From positions 1 to 64,000 of the forward strand of contig NZ_QGMP01000001.1 of NCBI RefSeq assembly GCF_003259185.1: a stretch of 64,000 nucleotides of DNA, given 5' to 3'. The translations under genes were made by a program, and so were the position numbers. The stretch is from Isoalcanivorax indicus (GTDB lineage Bacteria > Pseudomonadota > Gammaproteobacteria > Pseudomonadales > Alcanivoracaceae). Shown piece after piece: positions 52,027 to 60,183 of this stretch (the stretch's first letter is position 1; each line of letters opens with the position of its first letter). Below the pieces are notes generated by a model. The model was given only the letters and a program-made list of their open reading frames with translations. It was not told where the DNA came from and searched no databases.

Positions 52027-52899
52027 CTAGAGATACTGCAGCCACAGCCCGGCAAACAGCGCGGCGCCGACCCACTGGTTATTCAGGAAGGCCCGGAAGC
52101 AGCCGTCGGGCTGGCGCTCGCGAATCAGCCACTGCTGATAGACGAACAGCCCGGCCGCCACGGCCAGCCCGAGATACCAGGTCCAGCCGAAATCCAGCCC
52201 CCGGCCCAGCAACCACAGCGGCCACAGGGTCAGCGCCTGCAGCACCCCGATGATCAGCCGGTCGGCCTCCCCGAACAGGATGGCGGTGCTCTTGATGCCC
52301 ACCTTCAGGTCGTCTTCCCGGTCACACATGGCGTACTGGGTGTCGTAGGCCACTGTCCACAGCAGCTTGGCGACAAAGATCAGCCAGGCCGCTGCCGGCA
52401 CGGCTTCCGTTTCAGCGGCAAAGGCCATCGGAATCGCCCAGGCAAAGGCGGCGCCCAGGAACAGCTGCGGCAGGAAGGTAAAGCGCTTCATGAACGGATA
52501 GATGATGGCCAGCGCCGCCCCACCGAAGGCCAGATAGAAGGTGAAGCGGTTGAGCTGCAAGACCAGGATCAGCGCAATGGCCATCAACCCGGCAAACAGC
52601 ATCAGCGCATCGCGCCCGCGCAAGGCCCCGGTGGCCAACGGGCGCGCCTGCGTGCGCGCCACATGGCCATCGAAGTGGCGATCAGCGTAGTCGTTGATGA
52701 CGCAGCCTGCCGCGCGCATCACGATCACGCCCAGCGTAAAGACGATGATGGTGCGCGCCGACGGGCTGCCTGCCCCGGCAATCCACACCGCCCACAGTGT
52801 CGGCCAGAGCAGTAGCAGGGTGCCGATGGGCCGGTCCAGACGCATCAGTTGCAGCCAGGGCCAGAGGCGGGGGGCGCGGTGTTGCAGAGCGTCGAGCAT
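52027..52899 (-). CDS. ubiA: 4-hydroxybenzoate octaprenyltransferase
   Basis: A 290-residue membrane prenyltransferase that joins the polyprenyl chain to 4-hydroxybenzoate in ubiquinone synthesis. The first Asp-rich motif is in GCVINDYADRHFDGHVART and the second in DTQYAMCDREDDLKVGIKS. About nine helices are visible. The start LMRLDRPIGTLLLLWPTLWA is also typical. It follows ubiC, 96 bases downstream, on the same strand. Confidence 0.95.
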   Translation of the reverse strand: MLDALQHRAPRLWPWLQLMRLDRPIGTLLLLWPTLWAVWIAGAGSPSARTIIVFTLGVIVMRAAGCVINDYADRHFDGHVARTQARPLATGALRGRDALMLFAGLMAIALILVLQLNRFTFYLAFGGAALAIIYPFMKRFTFLPQLFLGAAFAWAIPMAFAAETEAVPAAAWLIFVAKLLWTVAYDTQYAMCDREDDLKVGIKSTAILFGEADRLIIGVLQALTLWPLWLLGRGLDFGWTWYLGLAVAAGLFVYQQWLIRERQPDGCFRAFLNNQWVGAALFAGLWLQYL

Positions 52900-52995
52900 G
52901 GGCGTCCTTGTGATCTCGTAGCGGTAAAGCAGCGAAGTGAGACGCCATGATAAAGAAGCACGGGTGCCCGGGGTAGCAGGTGCCCCGAACCCGTC

Positions 52996-53616
52996 TTAGG
53001 AACGGGCGGCGTGATCGCTGAGTGGCCACAGCGCGGGCAGGAACACCTCGGCGACCAGCAGCGGCTTGCCGCGCTTGCGGAACAGGGACTGGCGCCCCCA
53101 TACCGGCGTATCACCGGCCGCCACGGGCAATGCCCCGGGCGGGAAGGTGGCGGCCCAGACCGCGCAGCGGCGTGCCCGTGGACGGCGGAACAGTTCGGCC
53201 CCCAGTGACCGGCGTGCCATATGACCCAGCACACGGTTGGCGCCGGTCAGCGAGGTCAGCGGCAGTACGCTGCGGGCATAGACCACCGGCACACCGTCGA
53301 CATGCAGGCAGACCTCGCGGATCAGCGCGGCGTGCCGTGGCGGCTGTTGCAACAGCCGTGCTTCCTGCGGGGCCGGCGCCGCTATTCGCTGGCGCAGCGG
53401 CAGCACGCTGAACTGGCCGAGCTGCCGCAGCCGATGGGTAAGGGACCCCGTGTCCGCCAGCCAGTCGGCCATGGGAGCCGGTGCGCGCACGCGCGCCAGC
53501 GGTTGCCAGCGGGGCTGGTCGCAAGCAAACCATGGGTGCGGAGCAAACTGGCGCACGTCGGGTCCCGTGAACAGGCTGGCATGCGGCGCCAGCGGGTCTG
53601 AAGGGCGCCCGGGCAA
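52996..53616 (-). CDS. ubiC: Chorismate--pyruvate lyase
   Basis: A protein of up to 206 residues. The enzyme makes 4-hydroxybenzoate and pyruvate from chorismate, the first step of ubiquinone ring formation. Family features: a WLADTGSLTHRLRQL block with conserved Gly-Ser-Leu, REVCLHVDGVPVVYARSVLP with the active-site Arg region, and LGHMARRSLGAELFRRP. The start is uncertain; TTG 53616 is the first option and no ribosome site decides it. The pairing with ubiA confirms the assignment. Confidence 0.9.
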   Translation of the reverse strand: MPGRPSDPLAPHASLFTGPDVRQFAPHPWFACDQPRWQPLARVRAPAPMADWLADTGSLTHRLRQLGQFSVLPLRQRIAAPAPQEARLLQQPPRHAALIREVCLHVDGVPVVYARSVLPLTSLTGANRVLGHMARRSLGAELFRRPRARRCAVWAATFPPGALPVAAGDTPVWGRQSLFRKRGKPLLVAEVFLPALWPLSDHAARS

Positions 53617-53867
53617 GGCCCTGGCGCCGGGGCACTATGCGTCAGCAGGGCAGCCATGGCAAGCCGCGGCAGGCCTCGCGGTCACCCCTGCTTCTTTGTC
53701 CGACGCTGACCGTAACGTCATTGATTTTTCACGGTGGCATGGCTAGTTTAGGCCCCTCTCCGAATCTGGCTGATCGAACGGTCGTTTGAAACAGCCGGTT
53801 TCCCCGGATAACAGCATCCGCCGGGCCCCCCGGAACGGGCACCGACGCGACACAGAGAGGGTCAGCC

Positions 53868-54032
53868 ATGAGAAAGTGGGAATGTGTGGTTTGCGGCTTC
53901 ATCTATGACGAAGCTGAAGGCCTGCCGGAAGAAGGCATCGCTCCGGGTACGGCCTGGGACGACGTGCCGGATGACTGGGTGTGCCCCGATTGTGGCGTCT
54001 CCAAAGATGATTTCGAAATGGTAGAAATCTGA
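53868..54032 (+). CDS. rubA: Rubredoxin
   Basis: A 54-residue iron protein. The two Cys knuckles are ECVVCG (Cys6 and Cys9) and VCPDCG (Cys39 and Cys42), with the conserved [18 protein letters not shown] middle. It carries electrons from rubredoxin reductase to an alkane hydroxylase of the AlkB type or other acceptors. ATG 53868 follows GAGAGGGTC. Its stop overlaps the reductase start by one base (TGATG). No alkB is present in the window. Confidence 0.95.
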   Translation: MRKWECVVCGFIYDEAEGLPEEGIAPGTAWDDVPDDWVCPDCGVSKDDFEMVEI

Positions 54033-55180
54033 TGGCTGATCCCATCGTCGTCATCGGCAGCGGCCTGGCCGGCTTCAATCTGGTCAAGGAGCTGCGCAAG
54101 CTGGACAAGGACACGCCCATCGTCATGCTCACCGCTGACGACGGCCGCAATTACTCCAAGCCCATGCTCTCCACCGGCTTCACCAAGGGCAAGAGCGCCG
54201 ACGAACTGGCCATGGCGACGCCCGAGAAGACCGCCGAGCAGTTCAATGTCACCCTGCGCACCCACGTTACCGTGACCGGCATCGACCGCGACGGCCATGC
54301 GGTGCTGATCGGTGACGAACGCCTGCCCTACAGCAAGCTGGTGCTGGCCTGGGGCGCCGATGTGTTCCGCCCGCCGGTAGAGGGTGACGGCCTGGACAAG
54401 GTCTATACGGTCAATGATCTGGAAGACTATGGCCGCTTCCGCACAGCGGTAGACGGCGCAAAGACCATCCTGATTGTGGGCGGCGGCCTGATCGGCTGCG
54501 AGTTTGCCAATGACCTCACCAACGGCGGCTTCAAGGTGCATGTGGTGGAGCCGGTGGGCCGCTGCTTGCCGACCTTCCTGCCCGAGACGGCGTCGAAAGC
54601 GGTATCAGACGCACTGACCGGGCAAGGCGTGACCTTCCATTTCGGGCCTTTCGTGCAGCGCGTGGACGCGGCCGGTGACGGCGTGCGTGCGACCTTGTCT
54701 GATGGCAGCACTGTGGACGCCGACCGGGTCTTGTCCGCCGTGGGCTTGCGCCCGCGCATCGCCCTGGCCGAGCAGGCCGGGCTCAAGGTCAACCGGGGTA
54801 TCTGCACCGACCAGACCCTGCGCACCAGCGACCCGGATATTTATGCACTGGGCGACTGCGCCGAAGTGGAAGGCCATGTACTGTTGTACGTGCTGCCGCT
54901 GATGGCGGCGTCGCGCGCGCTGGCGCAGACGTTGGCGGGCAACGAGACTCCGGTAAGCTACGGCGTCATGCCGGTGACCATCAAGACCCCGGCGTGCCCG
55001 GTGGTATGCGTGGTACCGCCGCAGGGCATTGAGGGCGACTGGGACATCGAAGCCGACGGCCATAACGTGCGCGCTCTGTTCCGTGATGCTGACGGTCAGT
55101 TGCGCGGTTATGCGCTGACCGGCGAGGCGTGCAGCGAAAAAATGAAACTCAACAAGGAACTGCCGCCGCTGCTTGCCTGA
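54032..55180 (+). CDS. rubB: Rubredoxin reductase
   Basis: A 382-residue FAD- and NAD(P)H-dependent reductase. FAD motif IVVIGSGLAGFNLVKELRKL, the NAD motif ILIVGGGLIGCEFANDL and the second FAD motif DIYALGDCAEVEGH are present. It reduces the rubredoxin encoded directly upstream, and the pair is translationally coupled. It is similar to the Alcanivorax and Pseudomonas RubB rather than the longer AlkT fusion types. Supports alkane oxidation (inferred from the pair). Confidence 0.93.
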   Translation: MADPIVVIGSGLAGFNLVKELRKLDKDTPIVMLTADDGRNYSKPMLSTGFTKGKSADELAMATPEKTAEQFNVTLRTHVTVTGIDRDGHAVLIGDERLPYSKLVLAWGADVFRPPVEGDGLDKVYTVNDLEDYGRFRTAVDGAKTILIVGGGLIGCEFANDLTNGGFKVHVVEPVGRCLPTFLPETASKAVSDALTGQGVTFHFGPFVQRVDAAGDGVRATLSDGSTVDADRVLSAVGLRPRIALAEQAGLKVNRGICTDQTLRTSDPDIYALGDCAEVEGHVLLYVLPLMAASRALAQTLAGNETPVSYGVMPVTIKTPACPVVCVVPPQGIEGDWDIEADGHNVRALFRDADGQLRGYALTGEACSEKMKLNKELPPLLA

Positions 55181-55200
55181 ACCGGCGAAGGGAGAAGCAC

Positions 55201-55578
55201 ATGAAATTCTGGCTGGTACTGCTCGTTCTCGGCTGGCGCTTGCGCTGGCTTGCCTGGCGCAATGCGGAATTCCGCAAGCAGCTGGAAAACCGCAATGTGC
55301 TGATGCAGTGGCGCACCAAGGCGGGTTCGCCGGCGCGCTGGTTCCATTTTGAGCCGGGGCGTGTACGTGTGGGTGGTGGTATCCATCCGGCGCCGACGGT
55401 CACGCTCAGTTTTGCCGATGCGGCGTATGCGTTCGCGACGTTGCAGAGAGCGAGCAAAAACCAGATGGCGTTCATGGAAGGCATGCAGCAGGGCAAGATC
55501 CGTATCGAAGGCGATCCGGGTCAGCTGATGTGGTTCATGACCCTGATGAAGTTTATTGCGCCTGGCAAGAAGAAGTAG
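55201..55578 (+). CDS. SCP2-like sterol/lipid-binding domain protein
   Basis: A 125-residue protein from ATG 55201 with GAAGGGAGAAGC upstream. It has a hydrophobic start (WLVLLVLGWRLRWLAW) followed by an SCP2-like fold: RWFHFEPGRVRVGGGIHPAP, then TVTLSFADAAYAFATLQ and the late GKIRIEGDPGQLMWFMTLMKF. SCP2 domains bind sterols or fatty acyl chains. It follows rubB by 20 bases; a lipid-handling role in hydrocarbon metabolism is only a suggestion. Confidence 0.75.
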   Translation: MKFWLVLLVLGWRLRWLAWRNAEFRKQLENRNVLMQWRTKAGSPARWFHFEPGRVRVGGGIHPAPTVTLSFADAAYAFATLQRASKNQMAFMEGMQQGKIRIEGDPGQLMWFMTLMKFIAPGKKK

Positions 55579-55618
55579 CTTCTCGGTTTTTTTCCATTCT
55601 GTTTTTTGTGGTGGTTAT

Positions 55619-55737
55619 GGCCCTCGGGGGGCGGGTAAGGGTTTTCTGGACACGCCGTGAACCCATCCATGGGGGCTCTCGTTCGGCATCCATGCCTCTC
55701 GAAGGTCCAGAAAACCCTTACCCGCCCCCCGAGGGCC
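55619..55737. repeat. Long palindromic repeat 1 (32-base perfect arms)
   Basis: Arms at 55619-55650 (starting GGCCCTCGGGGGGCGGG) and 55706-55737 are exact inverted copies over 32 bases. The 55-base loop contains GTGAACCCATCCATGGGGGC and TCGTTCGGCATCC. The loop is clearly related to the loop of the repeat at 55931, in opposite orientation. No gene is seen here. Confidence 0.95.
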
Positions 55738-55791
55738 GTCACGCGCAGCCCGGTTAACAATTTCCAGCCAACCGAACGTTTCGTTCGCCCC

Positions 55792-55889
55792 GTAGGCTGG
55801 GCTGAGCGCAGCGAAGCCCGGCATCAAGCAGACTCTGCCACGAGCAAGACGTCAAGGTGCTGGGCTTCGCGCTGCTCAGCCCAGCCTAC
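55792..55889. repeat. Palindromic repeat 2 (GTAGGCTGGGCTGAGC type)
   Basis: Left arm 55792-55819 and right arm 55862-55889 are inverted copies of about 28 bases, differing only by a GCAGC/AGCGC swap inside. The GTAGGCTGGGCTGAGCG...GAAGCCC motif resembles repeats scattered in related genomes, and its core recurs in the hairpin at 43155. Confidence 0.85.
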
Positions 55890-55930
55890 ATGCTACGAAG
55901 TGCAGAACCGGAAGTTGGCATTGAACTGAG

Positions 55931-56041
55931 GCCTCGGTAAGGGGTAAGCCCTTCCAGAAGTGTGTGAGGCAGGAAGCCGAACGCAAGCCCCCAGGGATGG
56001 GTTTACGGCGGCTTCTGGAAGGGCTTACCCCTTGCCGAGGC
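55931..56041. repeat. Long palindromic repeat 3 (30-base arms)
   Basis: Arms 55931-55960 (GCCTCGGTAAGGGGTAAGCC then CTTCCAGAAG) and 56012-56041 are inverted copies with one difference, which gives a G-T pair. The 51-base loop, reversed, matches the loop of repeat 1 (AAACCCATCCCTGGGGGC and GCGTTCGGCTTCC). The arms of the two repeats differ from each other, yet each is self-complementary. Confidence 0.95.
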
Positions 56042-56079
56042 CGGGCTACGAAGCTCCAACGCCCTGGCGCGGACAACAT

Positions 56080-56115
56080 AAAAAAAGCCCCGACCTTGCG
56101 GCCGGGGCTTTTTTG
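56080..56115 (-). terminator. Rho-independent terminator of the repeat lipoprotein gene
   Basis: AAAAAAGCCCCG (56081-56092) faces CGGGGCTTTTTT (56103-56114), with T-runs on both strands, so it may act in both directions. It lies 24 bases past the stop codon of the lipoprotein gene. Confidence 0.93.
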
Positions 56116-56138
56116 TTTTTCCGGTGATCCGGTTGCCG

Positions 56139-58307
56139 TTACGGCAGGAAACCGAAGATCGGGCCCAGGATAGCGCCCAGGATCGGAATGTCCTCGATAC
56201 CGGAGGTGTCGCCGCCTTCCACGGCGCCGAGCAGCGTGCCCAGCACATCGCCCAGTACCGGGATGGCGCTGAGGCCATCGGTCACCGGCGCCAGCGCGTC
56301 GGTCAGCAGCGCCAGGCAGCTGGCCGGGTCAGCCGGGTCGCAGAAGTCGCCGAAGTCACCGCCGGGCAGGCCACCGTCGCCACCCGGGAAGTCCGGCAGT
56401 TCGCCGGACAGCAGGCCGGTGATCAGGTCACCCAGAACCGGAATCTCTTCCAGCAGACCGGTCAGCGGGGCCAGCAGGTCGGCCAGGCCAGCGAGGGCTT
56501 CGAGGCAGCTGGCCGGGTCGGCGGGATCACAGGCGTCGAAGCCGGGCAGCTCGGGGAAGCCGCCGTCACCGCCACCGGGGAAGCCGGGGAAGTCAGGCAC
56601 TTCACCTGCCAGCAGGCCGTTGACGATATCGCCGAGTACCGGGATCTGCTCCAGTGCGCCGGTCAGCGGGGCCAGCAGGTCGGTCAGGGCGCCGAGGCAG
56701 CTGGCCGGATCAGCCGGGTCACAGGCGTCGAAGCCCGGGAATTCCGGCAGGCCGCCGTCGCCACCACCTGGGAATTCTGGCAGCTCGCCGGACAGGATGC
56801 CGTTGACGATGTCACCCAGTACCGGGATCTGTTCCAGCGCGCCGGTCAGCGGGGCCAGCAGATCGGTGAGGGCCGCGAGGCAGCTCATCGGGTCAGCCGG
56901 GTCGCAGTCGCCGAAGCCGGGGAAGGCCGGCAGGTCGCCGCCATCGCCGCCGCCCGGGAATTCGGGCAGTTCGCCGGACAGGATGCCGTTGATGATGTCG
57001 CCCAGCACCGGCACGTTGTCGAGCAGGTCGTTCAGCGGCGCCAGCAGTTCGGTCAGGGCCGCCAGGCAGCTGGCCGGATCGGCCGGGTCACAGGCATCAC
57101 CGAAGCCGGGGAATTCCGGCAGGCCGCCGTCACCGCCGCCCGGCGGGAAGTCAGGCAGTTCGCCAGACAGCAGGGCATTGATGATGTCGCCGAGCACGGG
57201 TACTTCGCCGATGAGATCAGAGATCGGCGCCAGCAGTTCAGTCAGTGCGGCCAGGCAGCTCGCCGGGTCAGCCGGGTCGCAGTCGCCAAAGCCCGGGAAT
57301 TCGGGAATGCCGGGGCCGCCGTCGCCGGGCTCGCCATCACCGCCGCCGAGCAGGGCGGCCAGGATGTCACCCAGAACGGGGATGTCGCCGAGCAGGTCGG
57401 TGAGCGGCGCCAGGGCGTCGCCAGCCGCCAGCAGGCAGCTCAGCGGGTCCGCGCCTTCTTCGCACTGGTCGCCGATGCCGGGGATCTGGTCGAAGCCGGG
57501 GATGCCGTCAAAACCGCCACCGCCACCCGGGATAAAGGCGCCCAGGGTTTCGGTGATGCATTCGGCCGGGTCGAACTCGGGGGCAAAAGCGGCCACCGGG
57601 CAGACGGCTTCGGTGATCAGGTTCGGGCCGAGCAGCAATTCCTGGGCGTTGGCCAGGCTGCCACCGACTTCAGTCAGGCAGTCCACGGGCGTGGTCGGGC
57701 CGAGGGGGCCGAGGGCCGCCGTCGGGCACAACTCACCCAGAATGTCGACCAGCAGGGTCGGGCGCGGCGGCTGGAAGTCGCTGAAGAAATCCACGGCTTC
57801 AGCAAAGCAGCCTGCCGGATCAAATTCGCCGGCGTTGGCCATCATCGGACACAGCAGGGCGGTCAGCGGGTTGCTGCCACCGATCAGGTCCTGGATGTTC
57901 TGCAGGGTCTCTGTGGTTTCCATCAGGCAGGCCGGGCCGAAATCCAGCGGCAGGACGCTGATGCCTTCATCGCCCGCGCTGATCACGGAAAAGCCCTCAG
58001 CGGCGACGGGGCAGAAACGGGCCAGCAGGTCTGCATCGCCCGCGCCGATGCCCTGAAGCGCTTCGTTCTCACACGCGATGCGGTCGATCACGTCGCCAAT
58101 CGTGCCCAGTGATGCGGTGTTGGGGCAGAAAGACAGGGAAAATTCGTTGTTGGTATCAACGATGGTCAGGACCGGCTGTTCGCTGCCGCCGCCATTGCCA
58201 CCGTTGCCCGGTGCCGCCACGGGGTCGTTGTTGTTGCTGCCCCCACAGGCGGAAAGTATGAAAGCCAGAGTGGCCAGCAAGGCGCCTCTGGATAGCCATC
58301 CGTTCAT
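56139..58307 (-). CDS. Large lipoprotein with seven tandem Cys-containing repeats
   Basis: A 722-residue protein. The signal peptide ends LAFILSAC (Cys21), followed by a Gly/Asn linker. Residues about 45-280 contain degenerate CP-x-A ... DPA-x-C units. From about residue 283 to the end there are seven units of 61-66 residues, each starting C-DPADPASCLAALT, with LLAPL, IPVLGDIINGLLSGELPDFP and a Gly-rich linker ending PEFPGFGD. Each unit holds two Cys seven or so residues apart, so one disulfide per repeat is likely. The hydrophobic, Asp-poor helices suggest surface or envelope function. No family is recognised. Confidence 0.85.
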   Translation of the reverse strand: MNGWLSRGALLATLAFILSACGGSNNNDPVAAPGNGGNGGGSEQPVLTIVDTNNEFSLSFCPNTASLGTIGDVIDRIACENEALQGIGAGDADLLARFCPVAAEGFSVISAGDEGISVLPLDFGPACLMETTETLQNIQDLIGGSNPLTALLCPMMANAGEFDPAGCFAEAVDFFSDFQPPRPTLLVDILGELCPTAALGPLGPTTPVDCLTEVGGSLANAQELLLGPNLITEAVCPVAAFAPEFDPAECITETLGAFIPGGGGGFDGIPGFDQIPGIGDQCEEGADPLSCLLAAGDALAPLTDLLGDIPVLGDILAALLGGGDGEPGDGGPGIPEFPGFGDCDPADPASCLAALTELLAPISDLIGEVPVLGDIINALLSGELPDFPPGGGDGGLPEFPGFGDACDPADPASCLAALTELLAPLNDLLDNVPVLGDIINGILSGELPEFPGGGDGGDLPAFPGFGDCDPADPMSCLAALTDLLAPLTGALEQIPVLGDIVNGILSGELPEFPGGGDGGLPEFPGFDACDPADPASCLGALTDLLAPLTGALEQIPVLGDIVNGLLAGEVPDFPGFPGGGDGGFPELPGFDACDPADPASCLEALAGLADLLAPLTGLLEEIPVLGDLITGLLSGELPDFPGGDGGLPGGDFGDFCDPADPASCLALLTDALAPVTDGLSAIPVLGDVLGTLLGAVEGGDTSGIEDIPILGAILGPIFGFLP

Positions 58308-58541
58308 GATGTAACCCTCTCGAATAGTTTGTGCGTCCCACTTTGCGGAATCGAATCCCGCCCATTTCGACTATAAGGAGGGGGTGGTGGGGAAATATGT
58401 AGGTGCTGATTTACGCCGTGTAACGGAACAGCAACATTGGGTGTGCGAATTGCTGCGGGTGTGATGGCGGGGTTAAGCGGGCGCCCCGAGTTAGGCAGAT
58501 CGGTAAGTAGCGGGTACGGCAGTGTCAGCGCTCGCGGGGGG

Positions 58542-59330
58542 TCAGGTGCGTCGCGGGACCGCCAGTGACAGGACAAACAGGAGCGCCGCAGCCACCACGA
58601 TGGAGGGGCCCACCGGCGTGTCGGCGAACCAGCTCAACAGGAGGCCGCCGATGACGGCCATGGCGCCCATCACGCTGGCGGTGGTCGCCATCTGCACCGG
58701 GGTGCGAACCAGCCGCCGGGCGCTGGCAGCGGGAATAATCAGCAAGGAGGTGATCAGCAGCACGCCAACGGTACGAATAGCGCCGGCGATCAGCAGGGCC
58801 AGCATCAGCATCAGCAGGGTGCGGGTGGCGGCCACGTTGATGCCCTCGACGCGGGCCAGCTCTTCATTGACGGTCATGCTCAGCAGGCGGCGCCAGTTCA
58901 GTGCCGTGAGCAGCAGAATGAACAGGGCGCCGCCCCACAGCCAGGCGATGTCCTGCCCGGTCACCGCCAGCAGATCGCCGAACAGGAAGGCGAACAGATC
59001 TACCTGCACGGTGGGCAGCAGGCTGACGGCGATGATGCCCATCGCCAGAGTGGTGTGGGCGACGATGCCGAGCAGGGTGTCGCCTGCCAGGTGCTGTTGT
59101 TGCTGCAGGGCGACCAGGGTCAGTGCCAGCACCAGGCAGCAGAGCACCACGGCGGGATACAGGCTGATGCCCACGGCCAGCCCGAACGCGGCGCCGAGCA
59201 AGGCGCCGTGGGCCAGGGTGTCGCCGAAGAACGCCATGCGCCGCCAGACCACGAAGGAACCCATCGGGCCGGCCACCAGGGCCACGGCCAGGCCGGCCGC
59301 CAGCGGTCCGCCAAGCAGTTCAATGATCAT
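58542..59330 (-). CDS. znuB: Zinc ABC transporter permease ZnuB
   Basis: A 262-residue membrane permease of the ABC-3 family. The opening GPLAAGLAVALVAGPMGSFVVWRRMAFFGDTLAHGALLG is typical of ZnuB, with about eight helices (including LLITSLLIIPAASARRLVRT with the EAA-like segment). ATG 59330 fits the family start; it overlaps znuC by 11 bases. Forms a zinc importer with ZnuC and ZnuA. Confidence 0.92.
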   Translation of the reverse strand: MIIELLGGPLAAGLAVALVAGPMGSFVVWRRMAFFGDTLAHGALLGAAFGLAVGISLYPAVVLCCLVLALTLVALQQQQHLAGDTLLGIVAHTTLAMGIIAVSLLPTVQVDLFAFLFGDLLAVTGQDIAWLWGGALFILLLTALNWRRLLSMTVNEELARVEGINVAATRTLLMLMLALLIAGAIRTVGVLLITSLLIIPAASARRLVRTPVQMATTASVMGAMAVIGGLLLSWFADTPVGPSIVVAAALLFVLSLAVPRRT

Positions 59331-60090
59331 GGTGATGCTCCGCGTCCACGTCGCCGTGCAGGGTGTGTTCGTGATCGTGCTCGTGGGTGTAGAGCGCCAG
59401 GTTGGCGGCCGGGTGCCCTGCGAACATGTCACGGAAGATCGGGTCGCGGGTCACGGACTCCGGGGTGCCGGAGCAACAGATGTGGTGATGCAGGCAGATC
59501 ACTTCATCGGTGGCTGCCATGACCAGATGCAGGTCGTGGGAGATCAACAGGATGCCGCAGCCGAATTCGTCGCGGACTTCCGCAAGCAGGCCATAGAGCG
59601 CGTTCTGACCGGCCACATCGACACCCTGGGCCGGTTCGTCCAGCACCAGCAGGTCCGGCTTGCGCAGCAGGGCGCGCGCCAGCAGCACGCGCTGCATCTC
59701 GCCGCCGGATAATTGTTGCACCGGGCGCCGATGCAGACGACCCACGCCAACCCGGTCCAGTGCCGCGCGGCGTTCGCGGGCGTGGCCTGGCATGCCCAGG
59801 GCGAGGAAGCCGTCCACGGTCAGCGGCAGGCTGTCATCCAGTTTGATGCGTTGAGGCATGTAACCGATGCGCAGGCCCGGGCGTCGTACCACGGTGCCGG
59901 TGTCGGCCTTCTGGATACCCAGCACCACCCGGGCCAGGGTCGATTTGCCCGCGCCGTTCGGGCCAATCAGCGTGACGATGCGGCCCGGCGCCAGCGCGAG
60001 GGAAATGTGCTGCAATGCGATGTCGCCGCCGAAACGCACCGCGACATCAGTCAGGGTCACCAGCGGCGAGTCAGCGTTGGCAGCGGTCAT
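59320..60090 (-). CDS. znuC: Zinc ABC transporter ATPase ZnuC
   Basis: A 256-residue ATPase. Walker A LIGPNGAGKSTLARVVL, signature LSGGEMQRVLLARALL, Walker B LLVLDEPAQGVD and the switch His in LLISHDLHLVM are intact. The C-terminal tail is His-rich (EHDHEHTLHG and AEHHHDH), as in many zinc-related ZnuC proteins. It is the first gene of znuCB, divergent from znuA. Confidence 0.94.
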   Translation of the reverse strand: MTAANADSPLVTLTDVAVRFGGDIALQHISLALAPGRIVTLIGPNGAGKSTLARVVLGIQKADTGTVVRRPGLRIGYMPQRIKLDDSLPLTVDGFLALGMPGHARERRAALDRVGVGRLHRRPVQQLSGGEMQRVLLARALLRKPDLLVLDEPAQGVDVAGQNALYGLLAEVRDEFGCGILLISHDLHLVMAATDEVICLHHHICCSGTPESVTRDPIFRDMFAGHPAANLALYTHEHDHEHTLHGDVDAEHHHDH

Positions 60091-60124
60091 GGACGGGCTC
60101 GTCAGTCGCGTGAGGTCAGGCGCC

Positions 60125-60147
60125 GGAATGATATACTATTACGCTCC
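60125..60147. promoter_or_regulatory. Zur-box-like site between znuCB and znuA
   Basis: GGAATGATATACTATTACGC then TCC resembles the gammaproteobacterial Zur site (GAAATGTTATANTATAACAT then TTC), with the same AATG-ATA-TAT-AC symmetry. TATACT could serve as a -10. Zinc-bound Zur would block both directions. Confidence 0.75.
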
Positions 60148-60183
60148 ATGCCGTCGCCCACCTGCCTGACCGGAAACCGCCCG

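Noticed and set aside
56300-57500. Regularly spaced repeats that could suggest a CRISPR array
   Set aside because: The spacing is about 190 bases, the repeats are long and in frame, and they encode the protein repeats; there are no short spacers.
56124-58112. A 662-residue plus-strand frame opposite the repeat lipoprotein gene
   Set aside because: Its repeats are the mirror image of the repeats of the minus-strand gene. The minus-strand protein has a lipobox, ordered Cys repeats and a terminator, so it is the real gene.
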